Assembly: GCF_010993775.1 (NCBI RefSeq) | Contig: NZ_WOTO01000019.1 | Location: 62,001-126,000, forward strand | DNA length: 64,000 bases | Direction of reading: 5' to 3' | From: Fodinicola feengrottensis | Lineage (GTDB): Bacteria > Actinomycetota > Actinomycetes > Mycobacteriales > HKI-0501 | Shown here: positions 8,382 to 18,208 of the stretch, piece after piece | Numbering within the stretch: position 1 is the first letter of the stretch | Layout: each line of letters begins with the position of its first letter | Made by a program: the position numbers and the translations under genes | The notes under the pieces: generated by a model | Database searches by the model: none | What the model saw: only the letters and a program-made list of their open reading frames with translations | Told to the model about the DNA's origin: nothing

Positions 8382-9970
8382 CTAGCGGCGGACGGCGACG
8401 GCGATCGCGACGACGGACACCGCGAGTTGGGCCAGCAGCAGGTTCGGGTTGACCTCGCCGAGGCCGACCGCGATCCAGGCCGGCAGCGTCACGAGGGCGG
8501 CCACGTCCAGGCCGGTGACCAGCCACAACGGCGGGCCGGTGGGGATCAGGCCCATCGGGGTGGACAGCACCGGCAGGTCGTTGCGGACCGGGCCGCGGCT
8601 GGCCGCCCGGATCGCGCCGAGCGCCCAGCCGGGCGCGGCCAGCAGGCCCATCAACATCCACAACAACAACGGCCCATGCAGCAGTGCGCCGAGCACCGCG
8701 GTCGTACCGATCCCCCACAACGCCCCGATGATCGCCGGCACAATCATCCGAACGCTGCGCAGCGAGGTCTTCGGCACCGCAGCAGCAGCGCGCGCGAGGC
8801 CCGCCGCGTTGGCCTCCCGGCCGGCCGGTCCGGTGGTCAGGCCGGCCGCCCAGGTGCCGGTCAGCAGCAACACCAGCCCGGCGAAGATCGCGGACGGCCG
8901 GCTGCCGCCGGTCAGCGCGAGCGCGAGGCCGGGGCCGAGCGCGATGACCACGGATGCGGCGAAGCGGTCCAGCCGGCGCCGGAGTACGAGCAGATCCTGG
9001 CCCACCAGCGCGGTCAGGCCGCGCCACTTCGGCAGCCGGCCACGCGGCCGGCGACGGCCCACCCGGCGGGCCTCGGCGGCCGGCGCGAGCGCGCCCGGGT
9101 CCAGCACGGTGGCCGCGCCGACGATGATCGCCGTACGCGCCGAAGCGTCGGCGACCGCACCATGGCGTACGCGCGGCGCCACCAGCACCAGCGCGACCAC
9201 CGCGGCCGCGGCCAGCAACAGGGCGCCGACCAGGCCAATCAGGGCCCCAGAGCCGCCGTGCGCGGCGAGCACGAACCACCCCCAGGGTCCTGACCAGTCG
9301 AGCACGTCCCGCACCGAGCCGAGCACCGAAGCCGACGGCAGCAACACCGCCGCGGCCGCGATCACGCCGATGCCGGAGAGAGCAGCCCGCCGACACCGCT
9401 GCCGATCCGCTCGGCCGCCTCACCGACGTACTGCAACACCACCCCGATAGCGACCAGCGCGAGGCCGGTCGCGATCCCGAGCGCGCCCACCGCGACCACA
9501 CCCACCGGCGTGATCGGCGGCGACACCGCGGCGACGACGCAGGCCACGGTGGCCATGAAGATGGCCGACACCATCGACACCGCGAGCAGCCGGCCGAAGA
9601 ACAGGCCACCGCGCCGGACCGGCGCCCGCAGCAGCCACGCGACCTCGACCGACGGCAGCCAGATCGGCCCAATCCGCAGCAGTACGCGCAGAATGGCGCC
9701 GGTGATCGCCATCGCGGCGGCCGGCGCGACCACGCTGGAGAACACCCGCGCCACTCCGGCGGCGGCTGTCGTCCCACTGAGCACGACGTCGAAGAACCCG
9801 AAAATCGTCTGCCCGAAGACAAGCAGCGCGATGCCGACCACGACGATCGCGTAGTAGATCGCGCCGGCGATCTTGATGATCGAGCGCTGTTCGTTCTGGT
9901 ACGCGTGGATCTGCCGGCGGACCTGCCGGGCCGAGACCGGCGCGACCACGGGGACGTCGACCACCGTCAC
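8382..9970 (-). CDS. Polytopic membrane protein, probable ABC permease subunit (DUF6297-like; one frameshift)
   Basis: About 525 residues with many hydrophobic segments (for example IYYAIVVVGIALLVFG near residue 40 and VVALVLVAPRV later). It matches my recollection of the actinobacterial DUF6297 proteins that pair with ABC ATPases. The frame breaks near 9370, where CTCTCT probably should read CTCT; the two halves join through GGLL-SGIGVI. Its ATG (9970) overlaps the stop of the ATPase gene by 4 bp, so the two are translationally coupled. Together they probably form an exporter of unknown substrate. Confidence 0.75.
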
Positions 9971-10638
9971 TCCGACACCTGGTCCAGCGACCGTACGCGC
10001 GCGCCCACGCCGTCTATCAGCGTCTTGTCGTGGCTGGCAAGCAGCAGCGCCGCGCCCGCCTTGACCCGCTCCGCCAGCAACTCGGCGAGGATCGGCCGGA
10101 TGTCGGTGTCCAGCCGCTGCTCCGGCTCGTCCAGCATCAGCACCTTGGACGGCCGGCAGAGCGCGGTCGCCAACATCAGCCGCTGCCGCTGGCCGGACGA
10201 CAACACGGCTGGTACGACGTCGGCCCGCTCGGTCAACCCAAAGGCTTCCAGCAGGTCAGCGGGCCGTGGGATGTCGTCGGGCACGGGCGCGTGGACGGCT
10301 CGGAGCAGCTCCAGGTGCTCGATCACGGTGAGGTCCGGATACCAGGCCTCGTCGCCGAGCAGCATCACCACGTCCCGCCACAGCGCCGGTCCGGTGCGGG
10401 CCGGGTCGACGCCGGCCACCCGGACGGTCCCAGAATCGGGCTGCAGCAGGCCGCCGATGCAGCGCAGCAGCGTCGACTTGCCGCTGCCGTTGCGGCCGAC
10501 CAGCGACACCGCCTGCCCGTACTCGACCCGGACCCCGACCTTGTTGAGCACCGGCGTACCGCCGAACGAGACGACGACTCCGGACGCCTCGATGGCCGCC
10601 GGTGGGCCGGCGGGCTTGCGCGTACGGGCCTTAGGCAT
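9967..10638 (-). CDS. ABC transporter ATP-binding protein
   Basis: A 223-residue ATPase. Walker A is GRNGSGKST near residue 52, the signature is LSSGQRQRL near residue 146, Walker B is VLMLDEP near residue 165, and the switch histidine is in [10 protein letters not shown]. The signature has SSGQ where SGGQ is usual. It overlaps the downstream permease gene by 4 bp and its start overlaps the end of the fumarylacetoacetate hydrolase gene by 8 bp, suggesting one transcript. It should power the membrane partner at 8382-9970. Confidence 0.92.
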   Translation of the reverse strand: MPKARTRKPAGPPAAIEASGVVVSFGGTPVLNKVGVRVEYGQAVSLVGRNGSGKSTLLRCIGGLLQPDSGTVRVAGVDPARTGPALWRDVVMLLGDEAWYPDLTVIEHLELLRAVHAPVPDDIPRPADLLEAFGLTERADVVPAVLSSGQRQRLMLATALCRPSKVLMLDEPEQRLDTDIRPILAELLAERVKAGAALLLASHDKTLIDGVGARVRSLDQVSE

Positions 10639-11424
10639 GGGCCACCACCGGGTTGGTGAGCGATCCGATGCCCTCCACCTCCACTGTGACCTTCTGGCCC
10701 GCTTCGATCGGGCCGACGCCGGCCGGCGTACCTGTTAACAGGACATCGCCCGGCAATAACGTCATCACCGAGGACACATATGCGATCAGGGTGCCGATGT
10801 CGAAGATGAACTGGCTCGTACGCCCGTCCTGCTTGATCTCACCGTCGACGCTCGCGGTCACCCGCAGATCCGACGGGTCGACAGACGTGTCGATCCAGGG
10901 GCCGAGCGGGCAGAACGAGTCGAAGCCCTTCGCCCGCGTCCACTGGCCGTCGCTGCGCTGCAGGTCACGGGCGGTCACGTCGTTGGCAACGGTGTAGCCG
11001 AAGACCGACTTCATGGCGTCGTCGCGGCTGGTCATCCGGGCGCCCGGGACACCGATCACCACCGCCAGCTCGGCCTCGTGCTCGACCCGCTTGGACTGCA
11101 CTGGCAACCGGATCGGATCCTCCGGGCCGATGATCGAGGTGGACGGCTTCAGGAACAGCAGTGGCTCCTTCGGCACCTCGTTGCCCAGCTCGGCCGCGTG
11201 CGCCGCGTAGTTGCGGCCAACGCAGACGATCTTGCTGGGCAGGATCGGGGCGACCAGTCGCACGTCGCCGATCGCCCAGCGTTGTCCGGTGAAGGTGACC
11301 GTCCCGAACGGGTGTCCGTCGATCTCGGCCACCGTGAGGGCGTCCGCGCTGGCCCCCGCCTCGCCTTCGACCACTCCGAACCGAACGACATCCCGCCCTG
11401 GTGGGCGAAGCGCGCAATCCTCAT
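10631..11424 (-). CDS. Fumarylacetoacetate hydrolase-family protein (frameshift near the start)
   Basis: A FAH-superfamily hydrolase or isomerase of about 262 residues. The core shows [26 protein letters not shown], metal-ligand region [12 protein letters not shown], and [10 protein letters not shown]. The true start appears to be ATG 11424 ([15 protein letters not shown]). Right after it the sequence TTCGG is repeated in tandem, shifting the frame; removing one copy restores the join to VVEGEAG. Without that repair, translation would start at 11374. In actinobacteria this family often lies between gltX and cimA. The substrate is unknown. Confidence 0.88.
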
Positions 11425-11627
11425 GGGTCGTCAGCGTACGCAGCCCGTACGTGGCGGCTGGCCACGGTCCTCATCCCGCCGCTTCGGCGCTCTGGTTGTG
11501 CTGGTCGCCGCGCGGATTGTCTGCCCAATGCCCAGCGCATGAGTTCATCGCCGTGATCGCCTACGTGGCTCTGCGACGTACCCCCCAACTGGGCACGTTT
11601 CGGTGTACCCGATGGCGCCCGTTCGGA

Positions 11628-12334
11628 TTACCAGGGAAGGGTGCCCTCAGCGTCGAAGTAGCCTCCGGTGGGGCCATCAACGCCCACCCGCGCCATGCGC
11701 ACGATGATCTCGGCTCCCTGTTCGACGGTCTGGAGGCCGTTGTTCCCGTTCAGATCCGTCTTGGTGAAGCCAGGCTCTACCGCGTTGATCCGCATGTTCG
11801 GGAACGCCTTCGCATACTGCACGGTGATCATGTTGACCGCGGTCTTCGACGCCGGATAGGCGACGCCCGGGTAGGCCGGGGGGCGCCAGGGGTAGTGGCC
11901 CGGGTCAGCGAGGCCAGGCCGCTACTGACGTTGACCACGACCGGGGCGATGGAACGCTGCAGCAGCGGGAGAAATGCATGCAGGACGCGCACCGTGCCGA
12001 AGACGTTCGTCTCGAATGTCTGCCTCATGACCTCGGCTGTCACGTCCGCGGCGCCGATCACGGCGTTGGTGTCACTCCATTCCACCGCGATGCCAGCGTT
12101 GTTGACCAGCACATCCAGCCCTCCGTCGGCCTCGATCGTCTTCACCGCGGCCTCAACGGACGTTTCGTTGGTGACGTCGAGTTGGACCGCCCGTGCGCCC
12201 AACTGCTCGGCGGCCCGGCGCCCGCGTTGGGCGTCCCTACTTCCGATGTAGACGGTGTGACCCGCGGCGACGAGTCGGCGGGCGGTCTCGAAGCCGAGCC
12301 CCTTGTTTGCTCCAGTGATCAGTGTTGCTGTCAT
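11628..12334 (-). CDS. Short-chain dehydrogenase/reductase (one frameshift)
   Basis: A classical SDR of about 235 residues using NAD(P)H. The cofactor motif is TGANKGLG at residues 6-13, followed by NNAG near residue 80, VNVSS (catalytic serine) near 135, and YPASK (catalytic Tyr and Lys), which is recovered only after correcting a run of six G near 11878-11883. The C-terminal part is INAVEPGFTKTDL. ATG 12334 is 24 bp from the start of the divergent MerR gene, so the pair probably shares a control region. The substrate is unknown. Confidence 0.88.
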
Positions 12335-12345
12335 GACCACAACGC

Positions 12346-12351
12346 TAGGAT
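12346..12351 (+). promoter_or_regulatory. Probable -10 element of a leaderless merR transcript
   Basis: TAGGAT lies 7 bases before the GTG start of the MerR gene at 12359 and no ribosome site is present. Transcription would begin at or next to the start codon. I see no convincing -35 hexamer at 16-18 bp spacing. Confidence 0.4.
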
Positions 12352-12358
12352 TTAGAGC

Positions 12359-12829
12359 GTGCTCGAAGTCAACAAGACGCAGGCAGCGCCCAGATCTACT
12401 CGCATAGCCTCCGAGGCGGGCCTGAGCATCGCCGAGGCCGCCAGTCGCACCGGGGTCAGCGTGCACACCCTGCGCTACTACGAACGCGCCGGCCTGGTCA
12501 TCACCCCCGTCGATCGCACCGCCGCCGGTCGACGCCGCTACCAGCAGCTCGACCTGGACTGGATCACCGTCTGCGCCAGGCTGCGGGCCACCGGCATGCC
12601 CATCAAGACCATCCGACGCTACGCCCAACTCGTGTCCGCCGGGCGCGGCAACGAGCAGGAACGACTCGCCCTCCTGGAGGCCCACCGCGCCGACGTGGCC
12701 GTCAAGCTCGCCGAGACCCGGGAAAATCTCAAACTCATCGACCACAAGATCGACGTCTACCGAGGCCGACTCGCCGCCGGCGACGCCGACCAACTATGGG
12801 CGCCCGACCGCCAAGCGGACGCCCGCTGA
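12359..12829 (+). CDS. MerR-family transcriptional regulator
   Basis: A 156-residue regulator. The winged helix-turn-helix at about residues 23-90 starts LSIAEAASRTGVSVHTLRYY and continues ERAGL, with DRTAAGRRRYQQLDL as the wing. A coiled-coil dimerisation helix follows (residues 100-140, LEAHRADVAVKLAETRENL). There are no C-terminal metal cysteines, so it is not a metal-sensing MerR. It is divergent from the SDR at 11628-12334 with 24 bp between the starts, so it probably controls that gene. The GTG start appears leaderless. The frame is intact. Confidence 0.92.
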   Translation: MLEVNKTQAAPRSTRIASEAGLSIAEAASRTGVSVHTLRYYERAGLVITPVDRTAAGRRRYQQLDLDWITVCARLRATGMPIKTIRRYAQLVSAGRGNEQERLALLEAHRADVAVKLAETRENLKLIDHKIDVYRGRLAAGDADQLWAPDRQADAR

Positions 12830-13022
12830 TCAATCGGCTCACCGAACAGCCGCGTCGAGCGGATCGGTCCATTCGTCAGGTGCGTGCGGACTACTTCGGA
12901 CATCCGTGCAGAAAGACTCCGAACAGACCGCGATGTATAACGGTTCAGTGATAATTCGCTGCCAACTCGGGCGGATCCGCATATGGTCACCTTCGACCAC
13001 CCGGCCTTTTGAAGGAGATCGG

Positions 13023-14525
13023 ATGAAACGCCGAAAATCCCTGCTCGTCGCGGCGGTGGGCACCGCGGTGATCCTGCTTGCCCCGGTCGCCGCGACCGCC
13101 GCGCCGGACAGTGGGAAACCGTCGCCGGGGGCGCCGGGCATCGGAGACCCGTACTATCCGGGTTACGGCAACGGCGGGTACGACGTGGCCAACTACGACA
13201 TTCACGTGAAATACGAGCCGACCACCAAGGTGCTCACCGGCACCACCACGATTGTCGCGACCGCCACCCAGGCACTGTCCAGCTTCGACCTGGACTTCGC
13301 CCTCAAGGCCAGCAAGGTGACGGTCAACCACCAGCCGGCGAAGACCAGCGTGAACGGCTTCGAGTTGGTCGTCACGCCGTCGCGGCCACTGCGCGAGGGG
13401 GTGCCCTTCGTTGTCACCGTGGACTATTCGGGCGTACCAAGCTCGATCAATATTCCCGGTTTCTCGTCCTCGCCGTGGGTGACCACCGCGGACGGCGCCG
13501 TCGGACTGGGCGAGCCGGAGAACTCGGCCTGGTGGTTCCCGGCCAACGATCATCCGCTGGACAAAGCCTATTACCAGGTCTCGATCACCGCACCGAACGG
13601 TCTTTCCGCGCTCAGCAACGGAAACCTGGTGTCCAAGCGGTCCGCGCCGGGCGGCGAGACAACCTGGAAATGGGCCGAGCTGCGGCCGGAGGCGACCTAC
13701 CTGGCGTTTATGGCCGTCGGTAAGTACGACGTGAAGTCGGGCGTCAGCAAGTCGGGACTTCCGTACACAACCGCGGTGGCGCAGGGCACCGACCCGGAAC
13801 TGGTGGCCGCGACCAAGGACATCGACCGGACGCCGGAAATCGTCGACTGGCTGCAACAGCAGTGGGGGCGGTATCCGTTTCGACGCGCGATCGGCGGAGT
13901 GGTCCCGAACGGCAACATTGGCTATGCGCTTGAAGACCAGACCCGACCGGTCTACGACCCGGGTTTCTGGGCGGGCGGAAAATCCAACATCTCGGTGGTC
14001 GTACACGAAAACGCCCACCAGTGGTTCGGCGACAGCGTGTCCGTGCACCACTGGCGGGACATGTGGCTGAACGAGGGCTTCGCGAGCTTCTCGGAATGGC
14101 TGTGGGCCGAGACACATGGCGGCGACAGCGCGCAGAAATCCTTTGACGCGCTTTACGCGAGCCACCCGGCCGCCGACGACTGGTGGAAGTTCATCGTCGC
14201 CGAGCCGGGCCCGCACCACGAGTTCGACAGCCCGGTCTACGACCGCGGATCCCTTGCCCTGCAGGCATTCCGGAACAAGGTCGGCGACGCCATGTTCCAC
14301 CAGGTGCTGCGTGGTTGGGCGGTCGCGCATCGGTACGGCAACGCCACCATCGAGGACTTCGTGGCGTACGCGTCGAGGGTTTCGGGGCAGGACCTGAAGA
14401 ACTTCTTCCAGGTGTGGCTGTTCACCGGCGCCCGGCCGGCGCCGACGGTGGCGAACGGCTTCCCGGCCAACTATCCTACGACCAGCAAGCTGGCAGCGCA
14501 GACCAAGAGCGCACTGCGTAAATAA
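13023..14525 (+). CDS. Secreted M1-family metallopeptidase
   Basis: A 500-residue zinc aminopeptidase-like enzyme exported by a Sec signal (MKRRKSLLVAAVGTAVILLA, cleaved near ATAAPD). The M1 zinc site is HENAHQWFGD, with the third ligand in WLNEGFAS about 18 residues later. The substrate-binding GxMEN motif appears as GYALEDQ in NGNIGYALEDQTRP. The C-terminal helical domain is short. AAGGAGA lies 6 bases before ATG 13023. A strong terminator follows at 14535. The GYALED form of GAMEN means specificity should not be assumed. Confidence 0.9.
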   Translation: MKRRKSLLVAAVGTAVILLAPVAATAAPDSGKPSPGAPGIGDPYYPGYGNGGYDVANYDIHVKYEPTTKVLTGTTTIVATATQALSSFDLDFALKASKVTVNHQPAKTSVNGFELVVTPSRPLREGVPFVVTVDYSGVPSSINIPGFSSSPWVTTADGAVGLGEPENSAWWFPANDHPLDKAYYQVSITAPNGLSALSNGNLVSKRSAPGGETTWKWAELRPEATYLAFMAVGKYDVKSGVSKSGLPYTTAVAQGTDPELVAATKDIDRTPEIVDWLQQQWGRYPFRRAIGGVVPNGNIGYALEDQTRPVYDPGFWAGGKSNISVVVHENAHQWFGDSVSVHHWRDMWLNEGFASFSEWLWAETHGGDSAQKSFDALYASHPAADDWWKFIVAEPGPHHEFDSPVYDRGSLALQAFRNKVGDAMFHQVLRGWAVAHRYGNATIEDFVAYASRVSGQDLKNFFQVWLFTGARPAPTVANGFPANYPTTSKLAAQTKSALRK

Positions 14526-14534
14526 ACAGCGAGT

Positions 14535-14575
14535 CGTGGCGGTGGCCGGTTTTCCCGGCCACCGCCACGATTTTT
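14535..14575. terminator. Bidirectional intrinsic terminator
   Basis: A 15-bp perfect stem (CGTGGCGGTGGCCGG and its complement) with a 5-base loop, followed by ATTTTT on the plus strand. It separates the convergent M1 and C1 peptidase genes. Confidence 0.85.
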
Positions 14576-15337
14576 CTACTCGACCGACTGCACGACCCAG
14601 AAGTCGCTGGCGAGGCCCTGGTGGGTCAGGTAGTCGTACGGCAGCGTGAAGTAGCCCTGCTGGCCCCATCCGTCGCCCCACGAGTTACGCACCAGGAAAC
14701 GGCTCGTCGCGTCGTCATAGCCGACCGCGAGAACGGCGTGCCCGCCGAGCAGTTTCTCGCCCTTGGCCGGCATCGGCGCGTCACCGGTCTTGGCCACGTC
14801 CGGGCTTTCGAAGCTCTCGTAGACCGAGAACCCGAACACGAACGGCAGCCCGGAAGCGAGGCAGCCCTTCATGTCATCGACCGTTTGGGTGACTCGCTGG
14901 TATTTCAGCGCCTGGTGCTTCGCGGCGTCGTCGTACGCCTGCTGCGGCGGCTTCTGGGTGAACTTGGTGATGTCGTACGCCCAGTCCGTCTCCGGCGGGG
15001 CGCCCAACTTGTTCACGCATTTGATGCCGTCCCGGATCATCGCGCCGCTGTCGCTGCCGACGGTCCCCTCGACTTCCCGCTCGCTGTAGTAGATAAACAG
15101 GCGGGAAGGCGCGAAATCGGTCTCCTGCTGGCGAATCTGGTCGAACTGCAGGGCACCGCCAATGGCGTTGGCCGTGCAGGAACCCAGGTGGCCCTGGTCG
15201 TACACGGCCGGGCAGTGTTCGCGAAGATCGACGCTGGCCGGCAGCGCGGTGGCCACCAGGTCGGCGACCGTGAACTCCAGGTCGCGGAAATCGGGTAGAT
15301 CCGGAATCCAGCCGTAGCCGGCAATCGGGCGGGTCAT
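14576..15337 (-). CDS. Papain-like (C1) cysteine peptidase
   Basis: A 253-residue C1A-fold protease. The oxyanion Gln and nucleophile Cys are in DQGHLGSCTANAIGG near residue 50, the catalytic His in GGHAVLAVGYDD, and the Asn in RNSWGDGWG. The N-terminus resembles the short propeptide-like start IAGYGWIPDLPDFRDLEF seen in bacterial stand-alone members. No signal peptide is evident. ATG 15337 has GGAGGT 6 bases upstream. It is convergent with the M1 peptidase and divergent from the membrane protein at 15514. The frame is intact. Confidence 0.92.
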   Translation of the reverse strand: MTRPIAGYGWIPDLPDFRDLEFTVADLVATALPASVDLREHCPAVYDQGHLGSCTANAIGGALQFDQIRQQETDFAPSRLFIYYSEREVEGTVGSDSGAMIRDGIKCVNKLGAPPETDWAYDITKFTQKPPQQAYDDAAKHQALKYQRVTQTVDDMKGCLASGLPFVFGFSVYESFESPDVAKTGDAPMPAKGEKLLGGHAVLAVGYDDATSRFLVRNSWGDGWGQQGYFTLPYDYLTHQGLASDFWVVQSVE

Positions 15338-15513
15338 CTGACACCTCCGGTAAAGGAAAGAAGAACGTGAGAATGCGAGGTGGTGGGTGCTTTCCGAGCT
15401 AGTGTGGAACTCCTGCGGTGGGCAACTACCGAATGCCTTGGTCCGGTGACCGAGAGCACTCGGCAATGTGCCCTATAGTGCGCCACCGAAGCCCGGAAGG
15501 AGATCAGCCGCTC

Positions 15514-16404
15514 GTGCATGAATGGGAGCCGATCGTCGACCGGCAAAACCGCATTCTTGCGGCATTTGCTGAGGATTCCGGGGAAAGCCCGCTGCTGCCA
15601 CCGAGCCTGCACGCGGTCGCGCCACTGACCGAGCCGGCGGCCGAGCTGGCCGCGAAACTCGGCGCCCGATCGGGCCAGGAGCTGGCTCTCTCGGATCATC
15701 CGCGCGGCCGGCAGTGGCACCGAGTGGTCGTGCCGGCCGGCACGGTGGCATTTCTTTGCGCCGCCGCCACCGGAGTTTTCGCGGTGGCCGGCGGATGGGT
15801 GGGAATCGCGCTCGCCGGCAGCGGCACCATCGCCACCACCGTGACCGCGGTTTGGTCCGCAGTTTACGTTCTGCGCGACCCGTTGCGCCTTTCGGCGCGC
15901 GAGCGCCGGGATTGGCAGCGCGCTCGGTCATGGCATTCCGGCCAGCCGTGGAGTGCCACCCTGTCCGCCGGCCCGGAGCGCCGGCTGGTGTCGGCCGCCT
16001 GCCTGGCCGTGGGCCGCATTCTGGCCAGTCCGGCGTGGCACAGGGACACCCTCGACGAGCACCGGCTCCAGCTCGACCTACGGGCCGAGCTGGACGGCAT
16101 CGACCAGCAGGCCTTCACGCTCGCCACCGCGAAAACGCCGCTGCCCGCGGCATTGACGGACGCGCTGATCGAGCGGGTCACTGCCCTTGGCGCGTATGCG
16201 GACCAACTGGACGCCGTCAAGCCGCACCACCCGGTGTCCACCGAATTACCGGCCAAACAGCCGGCCGAGCTGCCGGAGCAGCAAACGACCGAACTGCTGG
16301 CCGGCTCGGTGCGAGACGAGTACGCGACCGGTCAGCTGACCTCGCTGACCGCCGACCTTCGGGGCATCACCAGCTCCGGCGAGTCGCGTACGAGTGCCGA
16401 CTGA
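15514..16404 (+). CDS. Two-helix membrane protein of unknown function
   Basis: About 296 residues with two hydrophobic segments near residues 75-115 (VVVPAGTVAFLCAAATGVFA and GIALAGSGTIATTV), flanked by soluble N- and C-terminal parts. The C-terminal part is rich in Pro, Glu and Thr around residues 245-265. The start was set at GTG 15514 because AAGGAGA lies 10 bases upstream; a much longer 5' frame is open but runs through the divergent promoter. Its 3' end overlaps the convergent AIM24 gene by 38 bp. No family is recognised. The frame is intact. Confidence 0.72.
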   Translation: MHEWEPIVDRQNRILAAFAEDSGESPLLPPSLHAVAPLTEPAAELAAKLGARSGQELALSDHPRGRQWHRVVVPAGTVAFLCAAATGVFAVAGGWVGIALAGSGTIATTVTAVWSAVYVLRDPLRLSARERRDWQRARSWHSGQPWSATLSAGPERRLVSAACLAVGRILASPAWHRDTLDEHRLQLDLRAELDGIDQQAFTLATAKTPLPAALTDALIERVTALGAYADQLDAVKPHHPVSTELPAKQPAELPEQQTTELLAGSVRDEYATGQLTSLTADLRGITSSGESRTSAD

Positions 16405-17266
16405 TCACCTCGTGCGTTTCCGGCCGTTCGAAAATCGACTGGACGGCGACCCGGCCAGGGCCAAGCAGCCGTAGCCAGACGTGCCGGTAGTCGTAGGCCC
16501 TGGACGAGTAATAGGAAATGCCGGCGGTCCGCGGATATTCCAGATGCAGGTGCATTTTTACCGACAGGTCATGGTAAAGCAGCGCGGTCGGCTGAATAAG
16601 CAACGTCTCGTTCGGTTCCAGATCCCGAAAGAAGACATTGCCGGGCGCGTGCAGGAGCAACAGGCCGGGCGCGTGCTGGGCGGTGAAGATGTCCCCATAC
16701 GCGCCCATCGGGTAGTGCATTTCGCGATCGTCGCCATAGCCGGTCTGGAACCACACTCCGGCCGCCGACCAGGTGTAGGTGACATTTCCGCTGGCGACCA
16801 GCAACCGGTGTTCGCGTACGGCCACGGCCTGGTTGTGCTGCAACGGAAGCGCGATCACCTCGCCGGCGTGGTTGTCCGAGATCGCGATCCGGCCCGGTCC
16901 CTGGCCCTGCATCATGATCAGTGGCAGTCCGGCGAGCACGCGGTTCCACCCGCCGCCGAGATTCATCGCGGCCAGCTGCGCGTTGGGCTCGGCCCAGAGC
17001 AGTTTGTGGTGCGAGAAGTAAATCCACTCGCTCTGCGCCAGGGTGAAGTCGGCGACCGGCACGGTGGTGCCCTCGATCTGCACGTGCGACCGGCCGAACT
17101 GGATCCTCGCCATGTCCTTGATGCCGGGCTGCTTTTCCCAGCCGGACTTGCTGATCGCGCGTCGTACGTCGACCGGCGCGCCGCAGTGCGGGCACGACTC
17201 GCCGCTCGCGTCGCTGGCCTGCCGGCAGTATCGGCAGGTGTAGGCGGAAACACTGGGGGTACTCAT
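16367..17266 (-). CDS. AIM24-family protein with N-terminal zinc ribbon (copy 2)
   Basis: A 299-residue protein. Residues 10-35 form a zinc ribbon (CRYCRQ, later CPHCGAP). The rest is an AIM24/TRAP-like beta fold, with SEWIYFSHHKLLWAE, NLGGGWNRVLAG, GQGPGRIAIS, GEVIALPL and PGLLLLHAPGN. It is homologous to the neighbour at 17279-18076 along its length and extended at the C-terminus by about 25 residues. It lies 12 bp downstream of that gene in one operon, opposite to an SPFH gene. The role is unknown; a membrane-linked scaffold is only a guess. Confidence 0.88.
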   Translation of the reverse strand: MSTPSVSAYTCRYCRQASDASGESCPHCGAPVDVRRAISKSGWEKQPGIKDMARIQFGRSHVQIEGTTVPVADFTLAQSEWIYFSHHKLLWAEPNAQLAAMNLGGGWNRVLAGLPLIMMQGQGPGRIAISDNHAGEVIALPLQHNQAVAVREHRLLVASGNVTYTWSAAGVWFQTGYGDDREMHYPMGAYGDIFTAQHAPGLLLLHAPGNVFFRDLEPNETLLIQPTALLYHDLSVKMHLHLEYPRTAGISYYSSRAYDYRHVWLRLLGPGRVAVQSIFERPETHEVISRHSYATRRSW

Positions 17267-17278
17267 CTATCAGCCCCC

Positions 17279-18076
17279 TCAGTCCGAGCCGTGGTGCACG
17301 TACATGGACTGGATACCGACTCGTCCCGGACCGGTCATCTCGGCGAGATACATGCCGTGTCGCAGCAGGCCGGTCTTGACGTTCATTTGGAAGGCCTGCA
17401 TCTGGACGGTCGAGTCTTTGTAAAGAAATGCCCCCGGTTCGACCATGATTTTTTCACCCGGACGGAGCACTCGTTCAAAGACGTTCCCGTTTCCGTGCAG
17501 CAGAAGCAGGCCTGGCAGCTGCGCGGCCACGAACCGGTCCATGTACATCCCGTTGCCCCCATGCAACAGGTTTACTAACCCTTTGATCCGCACGAAGGAG
17601 TAGGAAATGTTGCCCGTTGCGACCAGGAACGCGTGCTCTCTCACGTCCAGTTCCTGGTTGGGGTGCAACGGCAGGACCACCATCTCGCCGGGCGCGTCCC
17701 GGGAGAAGGCGACCCGGCCGGGGCCCTGCGCCACGGACAGCACAAAGGGAATGCCGCCGAGCGTACGTTTGAAACCACCGCCGGTGTTCATCGCGGTCAG
17801 CGGCACCCGCTCGTCTTTCCACAGCAGGATGTGGTGCTCGAAATACACCCAGTCCTGCGGGCCTAGGCTGAGCTCGGCGACCGGCACCAGCTCGCCCTCC
17901 ACCTGACAGGTGCTTTGGGAGAACCGAAACTCGGTCATGTCCCGCAGCCGGGGCGCCTCCCGCCATCCGGAGTCGCTGACCTTGTCGCGCTGGTCCTGCG
18001 GCGCACCGCAGGTCACGCAACTGGTCGCACCCGGCGGATTCTGGCTGTGACACCACTGACATTCGATCCGATCCAC
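17279..18076 (-). CDS. AIM24-family protein with N-terminal zinc ribbon (copy 1)
   Basis: A 265-residue protein starting MDRIECQWCHSQNPPGATSC, with the ribbon completed by CVTCGAP. The AIM24-like core then shows DWVYFEHHILLWKDE, MNTGGGFKRTLGG, AQGPGRVAFS, GEMVVLPLHPNQ and PGLLLLHGNGN. It is a clear paralogue of the protein at 16367-17266. The start (ATG 18076) lies 132 bp from the divergent SPFH gene. The frame is intact. Known AIM24 proteins have no agreed enzymatic activity. Confidence 0.88.
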   Translation of the reverse strand: MDRIECQWCHSQNPPGATSCVTCGAPQDQRDKVSDSGWREAPRLRDMTEFRFSQSTCQVEGELVPVAELSLGPQDWVYFEHHILLWKDERVPLTAMNTGGGFKRTLGGIPFVLSVAQGPGRVAFSRDAPGEMVVLPLHPNQELDVREHAFLVATGNISYSFVRIKGLVNLLHGGNGMYMDRFVAAQLPGLLLLHGNGNVFERVLRPGEKIMVEPGAFLYKDSTVQMQAFQMNVKTGLLRHGMYLAEMTGPGRVGIQSMYVHHGSD

Positions 18077-18208
18077 GCCCGCCTCCGTTTCACCCCGGCG
18101 ACCCCCGCCATACCCGGCCGCGGGGAAACGCTAGCAACCAATTGCCAGCCGCATATGTATAGCCGAGGAGTTGTATGGTGGGCGCAACGGGACACAGTGG
18201 AGGCCGGA

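Noticed and set aside
8044..9822. A 592-codon minus-strand open frame
   Set aside because: It overlaps the membrane-protein gene in another frame, is extremely Arg/Gly/Ala-rich, and passes through the hairpin repeat.
11425..11627. Possible small gene or element between the FAH and SDR genes
   Set aside because: Short frames only; no hairpin, ribosome site or repeat stands out.
12987..14681. A 564-codon open frame antisense to the M1 peptidase
   Set aside because: No family landmarks; the opposite strand encodes a complete signal peptide and zinc site.
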